From the NCBI RefSeq assembly GCF_047124445.1, contig NZ_CP138921.1, positions 3,162,001 through 3,226,000 on the forward strand: a stretch of DNA of 64,000 nt, written 5' to 3'. This DNA is from Shimia sp047124445 (GTDB taxonomy: Bacteria; Pseudomonadota; Alphaproteobacteria; Rhodobacterales; Rhodobacteraceae). The position numbers and the translations under genes are program-made. Every line of letters starts with the position of its first letter. Positions within the stretch are counted from its first letter, which is position 1. Below, one piece after another: positions 16,595 to 24,841 of the stretch. The notes below the pieces were generated by a model. The model was not told the origin of the DNA, did not search any database, and saw only the letters and a list, made by a program, of their open reading frames with translations.

Positions 16595-19240
16595 TCAGCT
16601 CTCCGCCAAATCCTTCAATTCGTAAATCAGGTTCAACGCCTCACGCGGGCTAAGCGTGTCTGGCGACACATCGGCCAGCTTCTCCTGCAACGGCGACGGC
16701 CCGCTGGTCGCCGTTGCCACAGGCGGAGGTGCAACGGCGAACAGCGGCAGATCATCAATCAGCGCCTTCTGTGCCTTACCTTCCCGCTCGCCTTTTTCCA
16801 GCGCATCCAGCACCACCCGCGCCCGATCCACCACAGCCGCTGGCAAGCCCGCCAACTGCGCCACTTGCACGCCGTAAGAGCGATCCGCCGCACCCTGCGT
16901 GACTTCATGCAGGAAAATCACTTCGCCTTCCCACTCACGCACCGCCACGGTGGCATTGTCCACGCCAGCCATCTTGCCGGCCAGCTGCGTCATCTCGTGA
17001 TAATGCGTGGCAAAGAGCGCCCGCGACTTGTTCACATCATGCAGATGTTCCAGCGTCGCCCAAGCAATCGACAAGCCGTCATAGGTCGCCGTCCCGCGCC
17101 CAATCTCATCCAGAATGACCAACGCCCGGTCATCCGCTTGATTAAGAATGGCGGCGGTTTCCACCATCTCCACCATAAAGGTCGAGCGCCCCCGCGCGAG
17201 GTCATCACTCGCCCCCACACGGCTGAACAACTGGCTCACCAGCCCAATCCGCGCGCTGTCGGCGGGCACAAAGCTGCCCATCTGCGCCAACAGCGCAATC
17301 AATGCGTTCTGCCGCAGGAAGGTCGATTTACCAGCCATATTGGGACCCGTCAAAAGCCAGATGCTCGCCGCATCGCCACCGGACAGGTCACAATCGTTGG
17401 CCACAAACGGATCGCCTGATTTGCGCAGCGCCGCCTCAACCACCGGATGCCGGCCACCTTCGATGGCAAAATCGCGGCTCTCATTCACCTCTGGACGTGT
17501 CCAGTTGTCATTGGCAGCCAGTTCCGCCAACGCCGCCGCCAAATCAAATTCCGCGAGCGCTTTGGAGGCCGCCGCCACTTGCGCCGCACGGTCCAATATC
17601 GCGCCTTTTAAGCTGTCATAGAGCCGCTTTTCGATCTCCAATGCCCGGTTTCCCGCGTTGAGGATCTTGGTCTCCATCTCGCTTAATTCCACGGTGGTGA
17701 AGCGCACCTGATTGGCCGTGGTTTGACGATGGATGAAGGTCTCAGACAAAGGCGGCGACATCATCGCATCTGCGTGTTTCGCAGTGGTTTCGATGAAATA
17801 GCCCAGCACATTGTTGTGCTTGATCTTCAGCGCCGCAATGCCGGTCTGTTCGGAATACTGCGCCTGCATACCCGCAATCACGCCACGGCCCTCGTCGCGC
17901 AACTCCCGGCTTTCATCCAGCTCTGGATCAAACCCCGGCGCAATAAATCCCCCGTCGCGCGCCAACAACGGCGGCTCCGCGATCAGCGCATCTTCCAATA
18001 GGTCGAGCAGTTCCTCATGCCCTTCCAGCGCCGCACGCGCCGCACTCAAATCTTCCGGCAACTCATCCGCATAGCCGCGCGCCGCCAACTCGCCTGCTTG
18101 TCCAAGCCCATTGCGCACCGCCGCCAAATCCCGCGGTCCGCCACGGTCCAGCGACAGCCGAGACAGCGCGCGATCCAAATCCGGCACCTTGCGCAACGCG
18201 TCGCGCAAGTCGGACGCCTCGCTGCGATGTTCCGCCATATAGGACACAGAATCCAGCCGCCCGCGAATGCTCGCCAGCCGCAGAGACGGCGAGGACAACC
18301 GCTGCTCCAACAACCGCGCCCCGCTGGCTGTGACCGTCCGGTCAATCGTCGCCAATAACGATCCGGCCCGGCCACCAGACAGGCTGGCGGTCAGCTCCAA
18401 GTTTCGCCGTGTCGCTGCATCAATTTGCATCACACCCTGTGTCGCCTCGCGCACCGGTGGCTGCAACAGCGGCAGTTTGCCTTTCTGGGTCAGCTCCAGA
18501 TAATCCACGATGGCCCCAAGCGCCCCGGCTTCCGGCCGCGAGAACGTGCCAAAGGCCTCCAGTGAGGAGGCTTTAAATAGCGCAGACACCCGCTTTTCCG
18601 CTGAAACAGAGTCGAAACTACCCCGCGACACCGACGTCAGAGGCACCCCCATGTCTTCTACCACAGGTCCCAGATCCGCTTCAGTGCCTTCCGCGACCAA
18701 AAGCTCACTTGGCGCCAATCGCGCCAGCTCCGGTCCCAGCCGCACCGGGCTCATCGGCATAACATGCAGCGCACCCGTGGAAATATCTGCCCAGGCCAGC
18801 GCCGCCTCATCGCGCACCACAGCATAGGCGCCCAAAAAATTGTGCCGCCGCGCATCGAGCAAGCTGTCTTCGGTCAATGTGCCCGGCGTCACCAACCGCA
18901 CCACATCGCGTTTCACCACCGCCTTATAGCCGCGCTTCTTCGCCTCCGCCGGGCTCTCAAGCTGTTCGCACACCGCGACGCGAAAGCCCTTGCGAATGAG
19001 CGTCAGGAAATAGCCTTCGGCCGCGTGATGCGGCACGCCGCACATCGGGATGTCATTGCCGTCATGTTTGCCCCTTTTCGTCAGGGCAATATCCAACGCC
19101 TCCGCCGCCGCCACCGCGTCGTCAAAGAACATCTCGTAGAAATCGCCCATACGGTAGAACAACAACGCATCCGGATACTGCGCCTTGATCTCCAGATATT
19201 GCGCCATCATCGGCGTGACGCCCGGCTTGCCGCCTTTCAC
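16595..19240 (-). CDS. mutS: DNA mismatch repair protein MutS
   Basis: Recognises mismatches and starts methyl-independent or MutL-dependent repair. The N-terminal mismatch-binding domain carries LLFYRMGDFYEMF (Phe-x-Glu), and the C-terminal ATPase has Walker A GPNMAGKSTFLRQ (around 630), VILDEIGRGTATYDGLS and FATHYHEM. The protein ends in the usual short helical tail (LSPREALNLIYELKDL). At 881 aa it is full length. The start is GTG at 19240, giving VKGGKPGVTPMMAQYLEIK, which aligns with family N-termini; the Shine-Dalgarno is poor. It is divergent from the sugar-kinase gene. Confidence 0.97.
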   Translation of the reverse strand: MKGGKPGVTPMMAQYLEIKAQYPDALLFYRMGDFYEMFFDDAVAAAEALDIALTKRGKHDGNDIPMCGVPHHAAEGYFLTLIRKGFRVAVCEQLESPAEAKKRGYKAVVKRDVVRLVTPGTLTEDSLLDARRHNFLGAYAVVRDEAALAWADISTGALHVMPMSPVRLGPELARLAPSELLVAEGTEADLGPVVEDMGVPLTSVSRGSFDSVSAEKRVSALFKASSLEAFGTFSRPEAGALGAIVDYLELTQKGKLPLLQPPVREATQGVMQIDAATRRNLELTASLSGGRAGSLLATIDRTVTASGARLLEQRLSSPSLRLASIRGRLDSVSYMAEHRSEASDLRDALRKVPDLDRALSRLSLDRGGPRDLAAVRNGLGQAGELAARGYADELPEDLSAARAALEGHEELLDLLEDALIAEPPLLARDGGFIAPGFDPELDESRELRDEGRGVIAGMQAQYSEQTGIAALKIKHNNVLGYFIETTAKHADAMMSPPLSETFIHRQTTANQVRFTTVELSEMETKILNAGNRALEIEKRLYDSLKGAILDRAAQVAAASKALAEFDLAAALAELAANDNWTRPEVNESRDFAIEGGRHPVVEAALRKSGDPFVANDCDLSGGDAASIWLLTGPNMAGKSTFLRQNALIALLAQMGSFVPADSARIGLVSQLFSRVGASDDLARGRSTFMVEMVETAAILNQADDRALVILDEIGRGTATYDGLSIAWATLEHLHDVNKSRALFATHYHEMTQLAGKMAGVDNATVAVREWEGEVIFLHEVTQGAADRSYGVQVAQLAGLPAAVVDRARVVLDALEKGEREGKAQKALIDDLPLFAVAPPPVATATSGPSPLQEKLADVSPDTLSPREALNLIYELKDLAES

Positions 19241-19351
19241 TGCTCAGAACCCCCCAAGGTTTGGTTCCCCCCAGATAGCAAACCCCATCCCCTATCGAAA
19301 AGCGCAAAACGCGCGTAGGACTGGATTGGCAATAGACAAAGCGTCAAAAAA

Positions 19352-19367
19352 TTGATCACCTGATCAA
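19352..19367. promoter_or_regulatory. Inverted repeat upstream of the PfkB kinase
   Basis: A perfect 7-bp dyad TTGATCA-CC-TGATCAA lies 22 nt upstream of the kinase start, in the divergent gap to mutS. It could be an operator for the kinase gene. It resembles an FNR box, but the half-sites are separated by six bases, not four, so I do not call it one. No experimental support. Confidence 0.35.
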
Positions 19368-19389
19368 AAATCAAAGCAAAGCGGACCCC

Positions 19390-20259
19390 ATGGCGATCTA
19401 CAACCTCGGCAGCATCAACGCAGATTACTTCTATCACGTGCCCCATCTCCCCGGTCCCGGCGAAACCCTGGCGGCCACAGATATGACACGTGGGTTAGGG
19501 GGCAAAGGTGCCAACATGAGCGTGGCCGCCGCGCGGGCCGGGGCCCATACAGCCCATATCGGCGCCGTTGGCGCAGACGGCAAATGGGCCATCGATCGCA
19601 TGACCGAATTTGGCGTGGACACCCGCCATATCACGACACTGACAGACACCCCCATGGGCCAAGCCCTAATTTATGTGGATGACGCCGGTGAAAACAGCAT
19701 TGTGCTGCTCAATGGCGCAAACTTTCAAATCCCGGATCAAACCATCGCCAGCGCCCTGTCTGAGGCCTCCCCCGGCGACACGCTTCTGATGCAAAATGAG
19801 ACCCTAAGTCAGCTGGAAACGGCCAAGATGGCCCGCAGCCTCGATCTTTATATCGCCTATGCTGCGGCGCCGTTTGATGCCGCATCGGTCACCGCTGTGC
19901 TGCCCTTTCTCGACTTCCTGATCCTCAACGAGGTCGAAGCCGCGCAGCTGGAGGAGGCCACCGGCAAAACGCCAGAGGCGCTGGGCGTCACCGATGTCAT
20001 CATCACACTGGGCGCTCATGGCGCCCGCTGGATCCACAACGGGACCGCACGCAACTTCCCCGCCATGCCGGTCACTCCTGTGGACACCACCGGAGCAGGG
20101 GACACCTTTACTGGCTACGTCCTCGCCTCGCGGGATCGCGGCCTGCCGATGGAGCAATGCATCGCGCTCGCCATGCGGGCCGGCGCCTTGATGGTCACGC
20201 GTCAAGGCACCGCAGACGCGATCCCGGACCTCAAAGAAGTCGACGAGGCCCGCTTCTGA
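19390..20259 (+). CDS. PfkB-family sugar kinase (ribokinase-like)
   Basis: Predicted to phosphorylate a sugar with ATP in the cytoplasm. The N-terminal substrate-binding part has LGSINADYFYHV and GGKGANMSVAAARAGA; the C-terminal PfkB signature DTTGAGDTFTGY, with the catalytic Asp, is at about residues 237-248. Ribokinase features (GGKGAN, LNEVEA, TLGAHGA) are closest to RbsK, but substrate specificity within this family is not readable. The length of 289 aa is normal. It stands alone, without ribose transporter genes, so a role in sugar salvage is inferred. Confidence 0.88.
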   Translation: MAIYNLGSINADYFYHVPHLPGPGETLAATDMTRGLGGKGANMSVAAARAGAHTAHIGAVGADGKWAIDRMTEFGVDTRHITTLTDTPMGQALIYVDDAGENSIVLLNGANFQIPDQTIASALSEASPGDTLLMQNETLSQLETAKMARSLDLYIAYAAAPFDAASVTAVLPFLDFLILNEVEAAQLEEATGKTPEALGVTDVIITLGAHGARWIHNGTARNFPAMPVTPVDTTGAGDTFTGYVLASRDRGLPMEQCIALAMRAGALMVTRQGTADAIPDLKEVDEARF

Positions 20260-20280
20260 GCGACACCTCGTCTTCATCTG

Positions 20281-20330
20281 TCCAAAAATATCCTGGGGGA
20301 GTCACCTTTGGCGACGGGGGCAAAGCCCCC
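20281..20330. repeat. Probable dispersed Rhodobacterales intergenic element
   Basis: The 3' gap between the kinase and msrA holds a CAAAAATATCCTGGGGGAGTC-like start, a small imperfect hairpin (GTCACC/GGCGAC), and a second hairpin GGGGGC-AAA-GCCCCC at 20316-20330. From memory, similar sequences recur in intergenic regions of many Rhodobacterales genomes. I see only one copy here. It may act as a weak bidirectional terminator between the two convergent genes, but there is no T-run. Confidence 0.4.
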
Positions 20331-20335
20331 AATCC

Positions 20336-20998
20336 TCAGTGCCCCACAAACGGTGCGTCTGAGCCCCAAAGCGCCTTCACCCGCGCATCCCGGCCACAGG
20401 CCTTGCGATAGCGTTTATACGCCTCACTCTGTTTCTTAGGACCAAAGCGGGTCAGCACAATCTTGGACCCTTTGTAATAGTCTTGGTGATAGGCCTCGGC
20501 CTTGTAGAATTTCCCTTCACGCAGGATCGGTGTCACGATGGTCTGTCCCAACTGCGCCTGCGCCTTTGCTTTGGCGCTCTCTGCAAGACCCTGTTCCACC
20601 TTATTGGCCACAAAAATCGCGGTGCGATAGCTGTCGCCCCGGTCACAGAACTGCCCACCCGCGTCGGTTGGATCGACGGAGCGGAAGAACAAATCAAGCA
20701 GTGTCTCGCGGGTCACCGTGTCTGGATCAAAGGTGATTTTCACCGCCTCATAGTGGCCGGACCCACCTTTGGTCACATCCTTGTAGCTCGGATTCTTGGT
20801 GGACCCGCCGGTATAGCCGGAGACCACGCCGCGCACACCTGGCACGCTCTCAAAGTCACTCTCCACACACCAGAAGCAGCCGCCCGCCACCACCAGCGTA
20901 TCGGTGCCCATCGCATGGGCGCGATGGCCATGCGCCAATCCTCCCAACAGGATCAAAACGGACAAGGCCACGGTCTTCAGGTTCTGAAATCTGGTCAT
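20336..20998 (-). CDS. msrA: Peptide-methionine (S)-S-oxide reductase, exported
   Basis: Repairs methionine-S-sulfoxide in oxidised proteins. The active site GGCFWCVESDFE lies just after an N-terminal signal peptide (hydrophobic VALSVLILLGGLAHG, then AHA), so it probably acts in the periplasm. Other MsrA landmarks are GYTGGSTKNPSYKDVTKGGSGHYEAVKITFDP and FDPDTV. I chose ATG 20998 (220 aa), which has AAGGAG about 8 nt upstream, over an in-frame start at 21022. No MsrB is next to it. The periplasmic location is inferred from the signal peptide. Confidence 0.94.
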   Translation of the reverse strand: MTRFQNLKTVALSVLILLGGLAHGHRAHAMGTDTLVVAGGCFWCVESDFESVPGVRGVVSGYTGGSTKNPSYKDVTKGGSGHYEAVKITFDPDTVTRETLLDLFFRSVDPTDAGGQFCDRGDSYRTAIFVANKVEQGLAESAKAKAQAQLGQTIVTPILREGKFYKAEAYHQDYYKGSKIVLTRFGPKKQSEAYKRYRKACGRDARVKALWGSDAPFVGH

Positions 20999-21098
20999 AG
21001 CGACACTCCTTCTTGCCGCCACCCTGCGCGCAAGATTGGCCCCGGCTCAATCCCTTGAAACCGGATGTCACAGCTTGGTGAAGCAAGGTGAAGACAGG

Positions 21099-21755
21099 TT
21101 ACAGCAGCCACTTGCTGCGACCGGGGCGATAGACAGGCGCCACCCGCCGAAACACGGTGGCCACAGTCAGCCGCTGGTCAAAGCCCAAAGTGCGTCGCTT
21201 GGAATAGAGCAAGTCCAGGCGCGCCTTGCGGGGCACACAACGCCGCTCATAAACCGCCTCGGTCTCTTCCGGCGTCTTGCAGTCTTCCAAAAGACGCTCT
21301 TCGGTACGATGGTAAATCAACGTTGCCAAGCCGGTCACGCCGGGGCGATCTTTGAGCACTTCCGAATACAGTGCGGGAAACCGCTCCACATAGCGGCGCA
21401 GCGGCGGGCGCGGGCCGACAAAACTGATGTCGCCTTTCAGGATGTTGAACAATTGCGGCAGCTCATCCAATCGATAGCGCCGTAAAAACTTGCCGGTTTT
21501 GGTGATCCGATGGGCTTTGTCACCGCCGGACACACCGCTGTCCTGATCCACATTTTTCATGGTGCGAAACTTGTAGAGTTTGAACCCCTGCGTCGGCGTT
21601 TTCATGCGCTCCGACACATACAGGATTGGCCGCCCGTCCCGGATCAGGATCATCACTGCGACCATCACCATAAACGGCCACAGGATCAGCAGCAGAAACA
21701 GCACCCAGCCAAGGTCCATCATCCGCCGCCCAAAGGTGGTGCCGTGCCCGATCAT
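21099..21755 (-). CDS. Monotopic phosphoglycosyl transferase (bacterial sugar transferase)
   Basis: Predicted to transfer a sugar-1-phosphate to undecaprenyl phosphate, starting lipid-linked glycan synthesis at the membrane. One N-terminal hydrophobic segment (VLFLLLILWPFMVMVAVMIL) is followed by the family hallmarks FKLYKFRTM, RRYRLDELPQLFNILKGD with the catalytic Asp-Glu, and SFVGPRPPL. The start ATG at 21755 overlaps the stop of the upstream SDR gene (ATGA), giving 218 aa; a longer in-frame version to 21905 lies inside that gene and is rejected. It is separated from the main polysaccharide locus by 4.5 kb, so whether it initiates the same glycan is open. Confidence 0.9.
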   Translation of the reverse strand: MIGHGTTFGRRMMDLGWVLFLLLILWPFMVMVAVMILIRDGRPILYVSERMKTPTQGFKLYKFRTMKNVDQDSGVSGGDKAHRITKTGKFLRRYRLDELPQLFNILKGDISFVGPRPPLRRYVERFPALYSEVLKDRPGVTGLATLIYHRTEERLLEDCKTPEETEAVYERRCVPRKARLDLLYSKRRTLGFDQRLTVATVFRRVAPVYRPGRSKWLL

Positions 21756-22621
21756 GCCTGTGCCTCTGTCAACCTGCGCCATTCCGCAATCATTTCTTGA
21801 GGCGGTACCACAAGCGTTTGCCCCGTCAAGCGCCGAAGCCGCCCGATCGACATGGACACCTCCGCCACCGCTGTTTCTGGCGCTGGGCGCCATACAAATG
21901 GGCACCCGGCAGATTCAAGAAACTCATGCATGGCGACCGGATTGGAGGCCGCGACGTTTACTACGTCCGGCATGGTGTTGGCGGACAGCAGACTGGCGAC
22001 CGCGTGCCAGGTTACCTTGGGCGTGGCGTAGCTTCGGATCGGACTCTGGCCAATGTCAAAGGCATCCAGTGTCACCGGTTGACCACTTTGGATCGCGCGA
22101 AACAAGCTGTCCGCCCCAACAACATTTGCCATGCGCAGTACCGTTGAAGCGGGTTCTTGCGGTGAGCCTGAAACGTCCAATAACAGACTCTGTTCCATCT
22201 CAATCTTGGCCACACCATAGGCATTCACCGGCGCCAACGCGCTGTTCTCGGTCGCCTCTCTGGCTGGTCCATAGACCGCACTGCTTGAACAATGCAGAAC
22301 CCGCGTCGCGCCGCTGTCTCTGGCGATCTCAACCGCTCTATGGGCCAGCATGATATTGTCAGCCAAATCCCCTTTGCCCGGCACCACGCCCCACAGCGCC
22401 AGCACCGCATCCGCTTTTGGAGGCGGACCTTCTGAATAAACCCAATCCACACCCGTGTCTGCTTTCCGCCCACACCAAACAACCTGCCAGCCAGCGAGCA
22501 ACTCTGGAGAGGCCGCCAGGCACGCCCGCAGCAACCGCCCAAGTTTTCCGGTGCTGCCCAGCACCAACAGGGTTTTTGAGGGGGAAGACGGCACAGGGCC
22601 TAAGTCTGTCACAGAAGTCAA
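21752..22621 (-). CDS. NAD-dependent epimerase/dehydratase (SDR family)
   Basis: An extended SDR probably acting on a nucleotide sugar. The Rossmann motif VLGSTGKLGRLL is at about 20-31, HCSSSAVYG at about 110, and the catalytic YGVAK at about 135. The C-terminal part is less conserved. It is translationally coupled (ATGA) to the sugar transferase, so it may make or modify the sugar that enzyme transfers. The start is uncertain: TTG at 22621 (289 aa) or GTG at 22612, with neither having a strong Shine-Dalgarno. The exact reaction is unknown. Confidence 0.78.
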   Translation of the reverse strand: MTSVTDLGPVPSSPSKTLLVLGSTGKLGRLLRACLAASPELLAGWQVVWCGRKADTGVDWVYSEGPPPKADAVLALWGVVPGKGDLADNIMLAHRAVEIARDSGATRVLHCSSSAVYGPAREATENSALAPVNAYGVAKIEMEQSLLLDVSGSPQEPASTVLRMANVVGADSLFRAIQSGQPVTLDAFDIGQSPIRSYATPKVTWHAVASLLSANTMPDVVNVAASNPVAMHEFLESAGCPFVWRPAPETAVAEVSMSIGRLRRLTGQTLVVPPQEMIAEWRRLTEAQA

Positions 22622-22771
22622 AAGTCAAAAGTCCAAATCAATTGCACCCTCTAAAGTGCCGCCACGACACCTGCTGTCAACCGCGTGAAACGTATCCAAT
22701 ATGTAAAATTCAGCTTGGAAACCCCGCGCGACACAGATAGCGTCCCGTGACTTTGCCACAGGGAGCGCTCC

Positions 22772-23683
22772 ATGACCGATCACGTCACCACCCACCAGGC
22801 CGCCGAAGACGCCCGCAACGAAGAAATCAAGATCTGGCTCAACGGCCGTGTTGTGCCCAAGGCAGAGGCGGTGGTGTCGGTCTATGACAGCGGCTTTATG
22901 CTCGGGGACGGCGTGTGGGAAGGGCTGCGGCTTTATGACGGCCACTGGGCATTTCTGGACGAGCATATGGACCGCCTGTTTGAGGCCGCCAAAGCCATCG
23001 ATCTGGACATCGGCATGGACAAAACCGGCGTGATTGCCGCCTTGGAGGCCACCCGCGCCGCCAACGACATGACCACAGATGCCCACGCCCGCCTGATGGT
23101 GACACGCGGCATAAAAACCCGCCCGTTTCAGCACCCCTCGCTGAGCCAGCAGGGGCCGACTTTCACCATCATCATGGAACATTCCAAACCGTCAATTCCG
23201 CGTCCAATCCGGCTGGCGACCGTGCCGCACATTCGCGGACTGCCGATGACGCAGGACCCCAAGTTGAACTCGCATTCCAAGCTCAACTGTATTCTCGCCT
23301 GCATCGCGGCGGAGAAAGCCGGCGCGGATGAGGCGCTGATGCTCGACATCAATGGCTTTGTGAACACCACCAACGCATGCAACTTCTTTATCGTGCGCAA
23401 GGGCGCGGTTTGGACCTCCACAGGCGACTACTGCATGAACGGCATCACCCGCCAAAAGGTGATCGACGTGTGCCGCGCTGACGGTATCCCGGTCTATGAG
23501 CGCAACTATTCTCTGGTCGACACCTATGGCGCAGATGAGGCGTTCCTGACGGGTACATTTGGCGCACAAACACCGGTTAGTGAAATTGACGGACGGCCTA
23601 TTGGCAGCGGCGAGATGGGAGAGATGACCCAGCACATCCGCAGTCTCTACAAAGACCTCGTTGTCAAAGACGCCAAGCCATAA
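22772..23683 (+). CDS. Class IV PLP-dependent aminotransferase
   Basis: Fold-type IV aminotransferase related to branched-chain and D-amino-acid transaminases. Landmarks: GRVVPKAEAVVSVYDSGFMLGDGVWEG at 18-45, the PLP-lysine region LNSHSKLNCILA (about 170), EALMLDINGFV (about 190), and GAQTPVSEIDGRPIG near the C-terminus. The length of 303 aa is typical. The ATG at 22772 follows a Shine-Dalgarno that is part of the 10-bp palindrome GGAGCGCTCC. It is followed 65 bp later by a sulfotransferase-like gene, a pairing that also exists as a fused plant protein. The substrate is unknown; it is not the main IlvE by context. Confidence 0.88.
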   Translation: MTDHVTTHQAAEDARNEEIKIWLNGRVVPKAEAVVSVYDSGFMLGDGVWEGLRLYDGHWAFLDEHMDRLFEAAKAIDLDIGMDKTGVIAALEATRAANDMTTDAHARLMVTRGIKTRPFQHPSLSQQGPTFTIIMEHSKPSIPRPIRLATVPHIRGLPMTQDPKLNSHSKLNCILACIAAEKAGADEALMLDINGFVNTTNACNFFIVRKGAVWTSTGDYCMNGITRQKVIDVCRADGIPVYERNYSLVDTYGADEAFLTGTFGAQTPVSEIDGRPIGSGEMGEMTQHIRSLYKDLVVKDAKP

Positions 23684-23718
23684 TCCCGAAAGTCGCGCTG
23701 TCGCGATACAGCTGCGAA

Positions 23719-23734
23719 ACCGACGCAATACCGA
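23719..23734. promoter_or_regulatory. Candidate direct-repeat operator ACCGA-N6-ACCGA
   Basis: The 16-nt sequence ACCGACGCAATACCGA lies 14 nt before the GTG start of the sulfotransferase-like gene. A copy differing at one base occurs at 39055-39070, upstream of the ABC exporter. Two ACCGA half-sites are spaced 11 bp apart, one helical turn, as in response-regulator sites. It could also be chance. Confidence 0.3.
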
Positions 23735-23748
23735 TAGGAGTTTGCCCC

Positions 23749-24462
23749 GTGAAAATTGCCATGTGGAGCGGCCCCCGCAACCTCTCAACCGCAATGATGT
23801 ACGCCTTTGGCAACCGCGCCGATTGTGCGGTGGTGGACGAACCTTTCTATGCCGCATACCTCGCAATGACTGGTCTCGATCACCCTATGGGGACAGAGAT
23901 TTTGGCGTCACAGGATCAGGACCCCAACAAGGTCGCGGCGGACCTCGTGGCAACCAATCCCGATGGAAAACCGCACTTCTACCAGAAACACATGACCCAA
24001 CATATGATCGACGGTGTACCCCGGGATTGGATGCGGGAAGTCACCAATGTCTTCCTGCTGCGCCACCCCGCTCGTGTAATTGCGTCTTATGCGGCCAAGC
24101 GTGAAAACCCGTCGCTCACTGACATCGGCTTTCCCCAACAACTGGAGCTGATGCAATTGGTTTCAAGCTGGGGGCAAACACCAGTGGTCATCGACAGCCA
24201 CGACATTCGCGATAACCCGAGAGACATGCTGGAAAAACTCTGTGATGCCATTGGTTTGACGTTTGACGCGCGGATGCTGTCCTGGCCGAAAGGTGGCCAC
24301 AAAGACGACGGTGCCTGGGCCCCGCATTGGTATGGGGCTGTCTGGGACTCTTCCGGATTTGCCGGTGCCGAAGGCCCGCTGCCGGATGTGCCGGATAGTT
24401 TGCAGCCGGTCCTGCAAGCGGCGCTGCCTCTTTATGAAGAGATGAAAGCGCACAAGCTTTAA
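23749..24462 (+). CDS. Sulfotransferase-like P-loop protein
   Basis: N-terminal MKIAMWSGPRNLSTAMMYAFGNR (about 1-23) is a degenerate sulfotransferase P-loop (GPRNLSTA), and the segment VTNVFLLRHPARVIASYAAK matches the 3'-phosphate-binding R..P..V..S motif. At 237 aa it is a compact member, often annotated as a sulfotransferase or HAD-like protein; activity is unproven. The GTG start at 23749 has AGGAG 8 nt upstream. It directly follows a class IV aminotransferase gene. In plants a similar P-loop domain is fused to a class IV aminotransferase domain, so the two products may cooperate. Confidence 0.75.
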   Translation: MKIAMWSGPRNLSTAMMYAFGNRADCAVVDEPFYAAYLAMTGLDHPMGTEILASQDQDPNKVAADLVATNPDGKPHFYQKHMTQHMIDGVPRDWMREVTNVFLLRHPARVIASYAAKRENPSLTDIGFPQQLELMQLVSSWGQTPVVIDSHDIRDNPRDMLEKLCDAIGLTFDARMLSWPKGGHKDDGAWAPHWYGAVWDSSGFAGAEGPLPDVPDSLQPVLQAALPLYEEMKAHKL

Positions 24463-24467
24463 TGAAA

Positions 24468-24496
24468 AAGGCGGGGATCATCCCCGCCTTGTTTTC
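24468..24496. terminator. Bidirectional rho-independent terminator
   Basis: A perfect 10-bp stem, AAGGCGGGGA/TCCCCGCCTT (24468-24477 and 24481-24490) with a 3-nt loop, is followed by TTTT on the plus strand; the minus strand has TTTTT after the stem. It sits between the convergent sulfotransferase-like and SCP2 genes and probably serves both. Confidence 0.88.
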
Positions 24497-24778
24497 TTAG
24501 GTCAGCAGCTGGCCCAGCTTCATCGCCGTGCCCATGTCACCGGACACCTTCAGTTTGCCCAGCATCAGCGCGGTGGTGGGTTTCAGGTCACCAGCCAGCA
24601 GCTTCACAAGGTTCTCTTCAGAGATCGACACGGTGCAATCGGTCTCGCGGTCTTCCTGCGTGGCCGTGTTGTCCGCCAGAACCACAACCCCGGCATCGCC
24701 GCAGTCAAATTTCAATGTGCCGTCAAACGTGCGGTCCTTCAGCCCTTCGGCCATCTGTGCCGTGATCTGTTCCAACAT
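24497..24778 (-). CDS. SCP2 sterol-binding domain protein
   Basis: A 93-aa stand-alone SCP2 domain, a fold that binds lipids in a hydrophobic tunnel. The pattern FDGTLKFDCGDAGVVVLADN, CTVSISEENLVKLLAGDLKPTTALMLGKLKVSGDMGTAMKLGQLL is diagnostic, especially the KPTTALMLGKLKVSGD segment. No signal peptide. The ligand and role in bacteria are unknown. The upstream 60 bp and the 3' end of the NodT gene include a TTAA-N7-TTAA motif at 24856-24870. It ends at the shared terminator. Confidence 0.9.
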   Translation of the reverse strand: MLEQITAQMAEGLKDRTFDGTLKFDCGDAGVVVLADNTATQEDRETDCTVSISEENLVKLLAGDLKPTTALMLGKLKVSGDMGTAMKLGQLLT

Positions 24779-24841
24779 GTGATCTTCCCTAAGTAACCTT
24801 GTTGCTCAAGTGGTTGCAGCCAACCAACTTTGACGCAAGGG

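Noticed and set aside
19352..19367. FNR-type box
   Set aside because: The half-sites TTGAT and ATCAA are separated by six bases; FNR and FnrL sites have four.
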